64,000 nucleotides of DNA from assembly GCA_004123355.1 (NCBI GenBank), contig SCHM01000003.1:2046001-2110000 (forward strand), written 5' to 3'. Both the position numbers and the translations under genes were made by a program. A model generated the notes under the pieces. That model was not told the origin of the DNA. It was given only the letters and a program-made list of their open reading frames with translations, and ran no database searches. Positions 58,625 to 64,000 of the stretch are shown here, one piece after another. This DNA comes from Amphirosellinia nigrospora (lineage: Eukaryota > Ascomycota > Sordariomycetes > Xylariales > Xylariaceae). The number at the start of each line of letters is the position of its first letter. The first letter of the stretch is position 1.

Positions 58625-60827
58625 TTATGGGCCCGAGGCCCACATGTCCGTCGTGGCGGGTATTGGTAGTGCGCTGTCTATGCTAGAGACAGAGGATCGA
58701 TATGGGGCATTCACCGTCGTCGGTTGCTCGTTAGACGGTATCGATATTCCCTCGGCAATGTTGGGTGAGACGTCGAAATCCAAGGTAGTGCCCCGAGCTG
58801 GTACTTGTGGGCTAGCATTCGTTGATGACGCCGGACCGTGAAGAGGGTTGTGATAGAATTCTCCCGGCGGGATTTCCACATAACCGTCTCCTCCTTGAGG
58901 CAAATTGATCGACTTCTGTTCCAGAAATTGCTCAACTTCATACGAGTCGAACCACTCGCCCTGCCACCCGGGGAACTTCGTGTGTTGTAAGACGTCGAGT
59001 AGCTCGTCACGCACTGATGTAGTCCTCTCATTAAATGGGCCCATGCCGAAACCTGTATTTGGAAAGGGGGCACCACCAGGATACGAAATGGTTTTCGCAT
59101 CACCCGTAAAATGAGTCCCAGATCCTCCAATGTGATGGAATGGTTGTCCATATGCATCTAAATCTTCATCGGCGTTGCGGCTCAGAGTGGCCCCAATGCG
59201 TTCGCGTATGTTATCAAGACTCGAATAATTTCTCACGAAGCCGAAGACACGGTGCATGATGTCATACGGCGGGTTCTCCATAGCCAGAAGTTTCGCGGCT
59301 TTCTCAGTCGTCTGACGGTGTAATTTTCGGCCAAACGTTCTCTCTAAGAATGCACCCGAGGCAGGCATAGGGAGCTCCCAGTGAGGTAGGGACCACTGTG
59401 GCTGCATGGAGCTGTCCAAAAAGCCCAAGTTGAAACCGAAGCTGGCGTTTTCTGGGTTTGGCATTTTCACGAAGGTATAATTCCTGTCCTCGGCAGAATC
59501 AAATGTAGGTACCAATTCTTGCCTAACAGGCCGTGACTCAGGCTCATGTGTCACAATTATTCCACCAAAAAGTTGTCGCGGTTGTTGTGTGTCAGGTTCT
59601 GCTGGTCCATCACCAACTGATTGGTTTTTTGGTTGTGACTGGTCATTTCGTAGATCATGACCTCCTGGTGGTTGCACGTCAGAACTTGCCTCATCACTCC
59701 CGGGACTAGCCTCGTCAGAGCACCGCTGGGCCAACACGGTCTGAAATTGTCGCAAGCGCTTCCCAAGTTCGGGAATCCGAGCGCTTATTGAATTCTTTTC
59801 TGCATACTCCATGAGCATGCTTTGAAAGGTAGCGTTGATTTCTGCGTTGCTCGCCTCAAGTCCTGCCACTTTTGCCTCTAGGTCAACAATGGCGTTATCT
59901 TTACGAGTACGGTATGCCCTCTGCGCGAGTCGAATTTGTTCTTTCCGCCGCTAGCTTCAAGTTAATTTTGCTCATCATTATTTTCGTTCATGCAGGCACT
60001 AAGATCCAACGAGTTTCCACGAGATTGTAGCTATAATGCCAAAAAAAATGCCCCAATAATACATGCAGAGAGAAACAGAATGTGAACCGATGAGCCTACA
60101 AACTTACTTCTTTCATATCCTTGTGGTCACCCGTTTCGAGCCTAGGTCGACCTCTCGCCCTCTTAACCTCTTCTACGGGCTCCAATCGCTCGTTCTGTGA
60201 CCCCTTCCTACCGCGCTTTTTGGGTTAGGGATAGCGGTTGCTGTACCAAATACATGGGCGTCTGATTTAGGAGGGCCGAGCCTCCTCGGGTACCGGCCGT
60301 CCTCATACTGCTCGGCATTGAGCACGTCTAGTGGTCCCTTGATATACCGCATGGCGGGTTGGCTTGACGAAGCACCGGCTACCTGAGTTCGTTCAACCTC
60401 GGCGACACCGGGTTTCTGGTGAGGATCCCAGGTAAGATTGTGGGCGGAACTGTGGCGCCCGTTGGGCTGGTGTCTTGTACTTGATTCACTAAAACGCCTG
60501 GAGGGGTGGCGGCATACGATGGAACACTAAAGTTGAAAGTGGAGCGGGTATGTGACGGGGGAAAGCAGGAAAGACGGGCTGCTGATAATGGGGATTATTG
60601 TTGCTGTTGTTATGGTGGTCGCCGTTGTCGTTGCTGTGGAAAGGCGGAATCTGGCCCAGGTATTGGTGTTGTGGCTGGTGCTCGCCATGACGAAGCAGTT
60701 GGGGTTGGACGTGGGGATGAGGTCCAGTTGTATGATAAGGGTGTTGAGGATGGTGATTATTAATGGACCCCAAGTTGATGTCGTTATCACCAGGGTGTGA
60801 CATAGTAAGACGGGTCAGAACCGGCAC
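58625..60827 (-). CDS. bZIP transcription factor with AT-hook-like motifs, two main exons
   Basis: A nuclear DNA-binding protein. The N-terminus (start at 60827, or the second ATG at 60803 giving MSHPGDNDINLG) is rich in His, Asn, Gln and Pro. Later come MRYIKGPLDVLNAEQYEDGR and two basic motifs, KKRGRKGSQ and KRARGRPRLE, which look like AT-hooks (core GRP). An intron at about 59955-60110 is followed by the basic region RRKEQIRLAQRAYRTRKDNA, a bZIP form of the Pap1/Yap type with Q-R-A-x-R, and a leucine-zipper-like helix with IVDLEAKVAGLEASNAEINA. A long acidic and Ser/Pro-rich C-terminus ends ATTDMWASGP. At least two frame changes (near 60540 and 60225) interrupt the first exon. Target genes are unknown. 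Confidence 0.82.
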
Positions 60828-63685
60828 ATGCCTATAGCGCTATTCCCCATATTGCATTCCGCCCTTGGCTGTGCTTGGCCGCTCGCGCAACTATCGAGGT
60901 AGGATCACGGTCCCCTATTCTGTGGACATCTGGATAGCAGATCTTGGTACCGTGTCCGATGCTTTTGCTTGGCGTTGCATCAATGGGTAACCTACCTGAT
61001 GGTTGCATCAAGACCCAGCACTGTAGCACCGTCGAAGCCGTCCTCAGCACGCAAAGGGCCACACGAGTGACGGAGCTCGGCAGCTGAGGCACACGGAAGC
61101 ATACAGGAGTCGGTTCTGGATATGCAATGTCCAGAATCTAGATAGATGGGGCCTAGCCTATACCGGTAGGGCTTAGGTTGCTGAATCCCAGACGCCGGTG
61201 CGTAGGGCGGTGCAGGTAAATCCCGTGGAAGTGAGGAAGGGCGGCGCGTGGGAGCGGATTGGCAAGCGGTGACGGGGTTTGTCGAGTGTTATTTTATTGA
61301 TTAGTGAACACCAGATTACCAAGTTGGTGTGAGCTGAGCTGACATCCGTGCATGACTCGCGCGCCGAGATGATGGAGAAACAGAGGATTGATAATACACT
61401 GCGTTAGGCCCGAGACGAGGGGGCCATTCCACGCACGACCTTCGCCGGTAGGTATTTATTCATTCTTCCCTCGTATTCCCGATCATAATGATCAGCTCCG
61501 CCCTCGCTCGCCGGTACGGATCAACTTGTTCGCGGGCATTTCTTTTTCGTGTTCGTCCAGCCTTCATCCTATTTGGTTGGTGGCTTTGCGCGGGGATATG
61601 ATCAAGGCATGGCGACGAGCTTGATGAGGACGCTATCGATATATAGGTACGTACCCTGCCTAACTCCGTACTACCTACCTAACCATTAGGTATCAGGTCT
61701 CACAATGCAAGTGCACTACTTAGGTAGGTACTATGTACTACTGCCTTTAAAGGTAAGTAGATATGTCTCCATGCGCTACGATATGCCGGTTGATTATTGC
61801 ATGGACATCGCGTAGGTAGTACCAGCTGTACAGTTATACCCACCTATCACAAGTAGATATTTATCCAATTGCTACATAAGTAAGCTTAGGTAGTCCTAGA
61901 TATATCGCTTCAAGTTTATTACCAATAAACATGTGCTTAAACTAAATCAGAGTGCCTGACCATCAATATGTTTCTTGTCGATGCCAAAGTTCTGCTGTAC
62001 TGTAGCTTGGCAGATCCGAAAGATATATTGACGCTAACTATATTAGGAAGAGCTATCAAATATCTGCCCCTATTGTGATCTATCATGCTAAGCCGTTCTT
62101 CTCATGCTTACACTACCTAATAGAATACAGTTGAGCAACTCGAGCCGACAACCAGTCAAATAGTCAAGGGCCTACGTAGTATGTACATTTTCTCACACCT
62201 AGAGATAAGTACATACTGTCGATTAATTGTGGTATGCGGCGTTGCTATTCGTGATAACTCGCCTCTATGTCCAACATTTCCGAGACAATTATAGCGGTCT
62301 ATACCGCCTGGTCAAATTACACGCTTCCGAGCAATCTTCTTCATATGAGGGCAATTTTGCTCTACCATGCAATAACTATTCCAAAGTACCGTGACGTCAT
62401 GGTTCGCCGCCTAGATCATAATAGCAAAAGCAATTTGGGTATAACCGAGAGCCTTGGCATCGCGAACTGTTCATATGCGAACTCCGGGTTTGTAGCTTAA
62501 CAATCTACTGACTACGTCACTGTGGACTCTTGACATTGAGGAGCTAGAAACGGCGTTGAAACTATAGAGAGCTTCAATTGGAAAAATCCAACTGCTCTAT
62601 TATGAATACTACCTAAGCACTTACCCGAAGCCGGTATCCTAGTATAGTGCAGAACGGCCATGCTAGTAGTGATAGATACTAGTGCTGGTCCGTCTTGGGT
62701 TATGAGCTATGAAAATTTGGCACGAAATATGGTCACACGCTCCCCAGATATAGCCTCGTGCGAATGCCTTATCCCCGATGCGACGGAGTAAAACCGATGC
62801 GTTCAATACCCCGAGAGCATCAACGGTATACCGAGGCATGTATCCGCTTCTACGCGACACGCCAGCTATACTTACTTTAGAGATATTTCTTTCACTTGGT
62901 GTGCCGTGCTATTCTAACTAATGCCTCCATTCCGTCGTGTTCTTAGCTAGAACAAGGGCTTATCGAAGGGCTTAGGTAATGATCAATTTTTATAATAATT
63001 CTTCTTGGAATCATGGCGCCATGCAGGTCCATCCCCTCGTCCCCTTCAAGATAGGAGAAATATAGTCGATATACCCAAAGGCTTTGTCTCTTCCTTCCTA
63101 TCACTCTCTATTTCGGAGTACGGAGGTCGGGAGTCACACTCGGAGGCTCCCATAGAGTCCGAGACCTCCGCCTATACAAAAACGTTGTGTGACTACAGAT
63201 AGGCGACATTGGCTGTTTTCAATGAGGACTCCAGGGTCTAGCAGTCATACATAAACGTGAACTCCTTAAAGGGCATGTCCAGTGATACAAAGCCCACGAA
63301 GATCTAGTTTTTCGCGACTATCATCAGTATTGAACACAAAAACCTCGTTATAGTTGAGCCGAAGAGGTCACCTGTTGTCGGGGCTTCAGCTTCTCCTTGC
63401 AATAATCCAGCTCGTCCGCAGTATGCCGTCTACCAGCAAACGGTAAAATTCACCCTTGGGCCTTGCGGTAAAAGGCGAATCGGTTATGAGAGTCATAATG
63501 ATGAGCATAAAAGGTCGCGTATGTAAACCCCATAGCGAAGGAGATAGTGCTCCTGGTACTAGATCCGCTTTCAGACAATACTCCAATCATCGAAGGCGAA
63601 GGAGCTGATGTGATAATGGGTATATCTCGAATATGGTTTATCCGAGGCAAACTGCTCACCCGGAATTACTAATAGCTGAATCATG
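60828..63685. other. Gene-poor region
   Basis: About 2.9 kb with no recognised gene. The first part is the promoter of the bZIP gene. ACCTACC/GGTAGGT words cluster at about 61645-61730, and a dispersed repeat copy lies at 63122-63162. Open frames at 61388-61624, 62267-62500 and 62663-62860 lack domains. Confidence 0.45.
63122..63162. repeat. Dispersed repeat, copy 2
   Basis: Begins GGAGGTCGGGAGTCACACTC and ends ATAGAGTCCGA; it matches 38826-38865. The flanks add an inverted repeat: CGGAGGTC (63121-63128) opposite GACCTCCG (63163-63170). Confidence 0.6.
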
Positions 63686-63907
63686 TTAGGCTGGCGTAAC
63701 GTGGGCAAGATGCCGTAGCGAATCGATTAATTGTCTCAAATTTCCTCCAACTGCGACATGAGGGTGACTCACCATTGAGTGTATGATTACGTGAGATTCC
63801 CCATTGGCAGCATCGTCGTACGTGTGGTTATCAAACTCTTTTATTCGGGATTGCAAGTCGCTAGCGGTCAATGGCACTGGCTCAGACATCAAGGAGGCCA
63901 CTCTCAT
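63686..63907 (-). CDS. Possible exon of an unidentified gene at the right edge
   Basis: The minus-strand frame MRVASLMSEPVPLTASDLQS continues RIKEFDNHTYDDAANGESHV to IIHSM, where GTGAGT forms a good donor. A CTAAC branch point and CAG acceptor follow about 95 nt downstream, giving a next exon that begins LLVIPGEQFASDK if spliced. The splice signals make a real gene possible, but the product is not recognised and the downstream frame is not stable. Confidence 0.3.
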   Translation of the reverse strand: MRVASLMSEPVPLTASDLQSRIKEFDNHTYDDAANGESHVIIHSMVSHPHVAVGGNLRQLIDSLRHLAHVTPA

Positions 63908-64000
63908 ATTGAAGGCGCCAGGAGATAAAAGACCCTCTCAGCATCGCGCAAGGGACAAATTATGGCTAGGTAATAAGGTAGTAATAGGTATTGGCTCGAG

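Overview
The window is nuclear DNA from a filamentous ascomycete, probably a sordariomycete. The genes carry short introns (about 50 to 110 nt) with GT...AG ends and CTAAC-type branch points. The gene set is fungal: a HET-domain gene, a LisH/SRP40 protein, Mon2, a PQ-loop cystinosin, a CYP58-like P450 and a Cup1-like LYR protein. Intergenic DNA repeatedly shows TACCTAGGTA-type words. Assignment below the class level is inference.

Layout: 1-239, start of a HET-domain gene (-). 1.7-2.9 kb, short-chain dehydrogenase (+). 3.6-5.2 kb, fungal membrane protein (-). 6.8-9.1 kb, ADGF/CECR1-type adenosine deaminase (-). 9.1-19.2 kb is gene-poor and holds one clear gene, a two-exon small secreted protein at 15949-16346 (-). 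19.2-34.6 kb is gene-rich: SRP40/Nopp140-like (-), an orphan 250-aa ORF (+), an ArsB/citrate-type ion transporter (-), a multi-pass membrane protein with a long Ser-rich tail (+), Pex11 (-), complex I 51-kDa subunit (-) and dynactin p27 (+). 34.6-40.8 kb is again gene-poor. 40.8-60.8 kb holds a P450 (+), cystinosin (+), a HET remnant (-), a secreted RidA protein (-), a mitochondrial stomatin-like protein (+), Mon2 (-), the E2 variant Mms2 (+), a LYR protein (+) and a bZIP factor with AT-hooks (-). 60.8-64 kb has no clear gene.

Most genes are housekeeping: respiration (nuo51, LYR), mitochondrial membrane organisation (SLP2), peroxisome division (Pex11), endosome-Golgi traffic (Mon2), vacuolar cystine export, DNA-damage ubiquitination (Mms2), dynein transport (p27) and nucleolar function (SRP40). 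They do not form a pathway or a biosynthetic cluster. Several pairs are divergent and share a promoter region (nuo51/p27, RidA/SLP2, Mon2/Mms2).

A major caution: many genes, including nuo51 and Mon2, are interrupted by single-base frame breaks. Most fit one missing base in or beside a run of one nucleotide, while five genes (secreted protein, Pex11, p27, P450, SLP2) read through cleanly. Residual assembly indels are the likeliest cause, so most of these genes are probably intact in the organism. The most interesting items are the hidden small secreted protein in a gene desert, an 8-nt microexon in the 26.9-kb membrane gene, and a strongly structured GC-rich segment at 14.2-14.5 kb.
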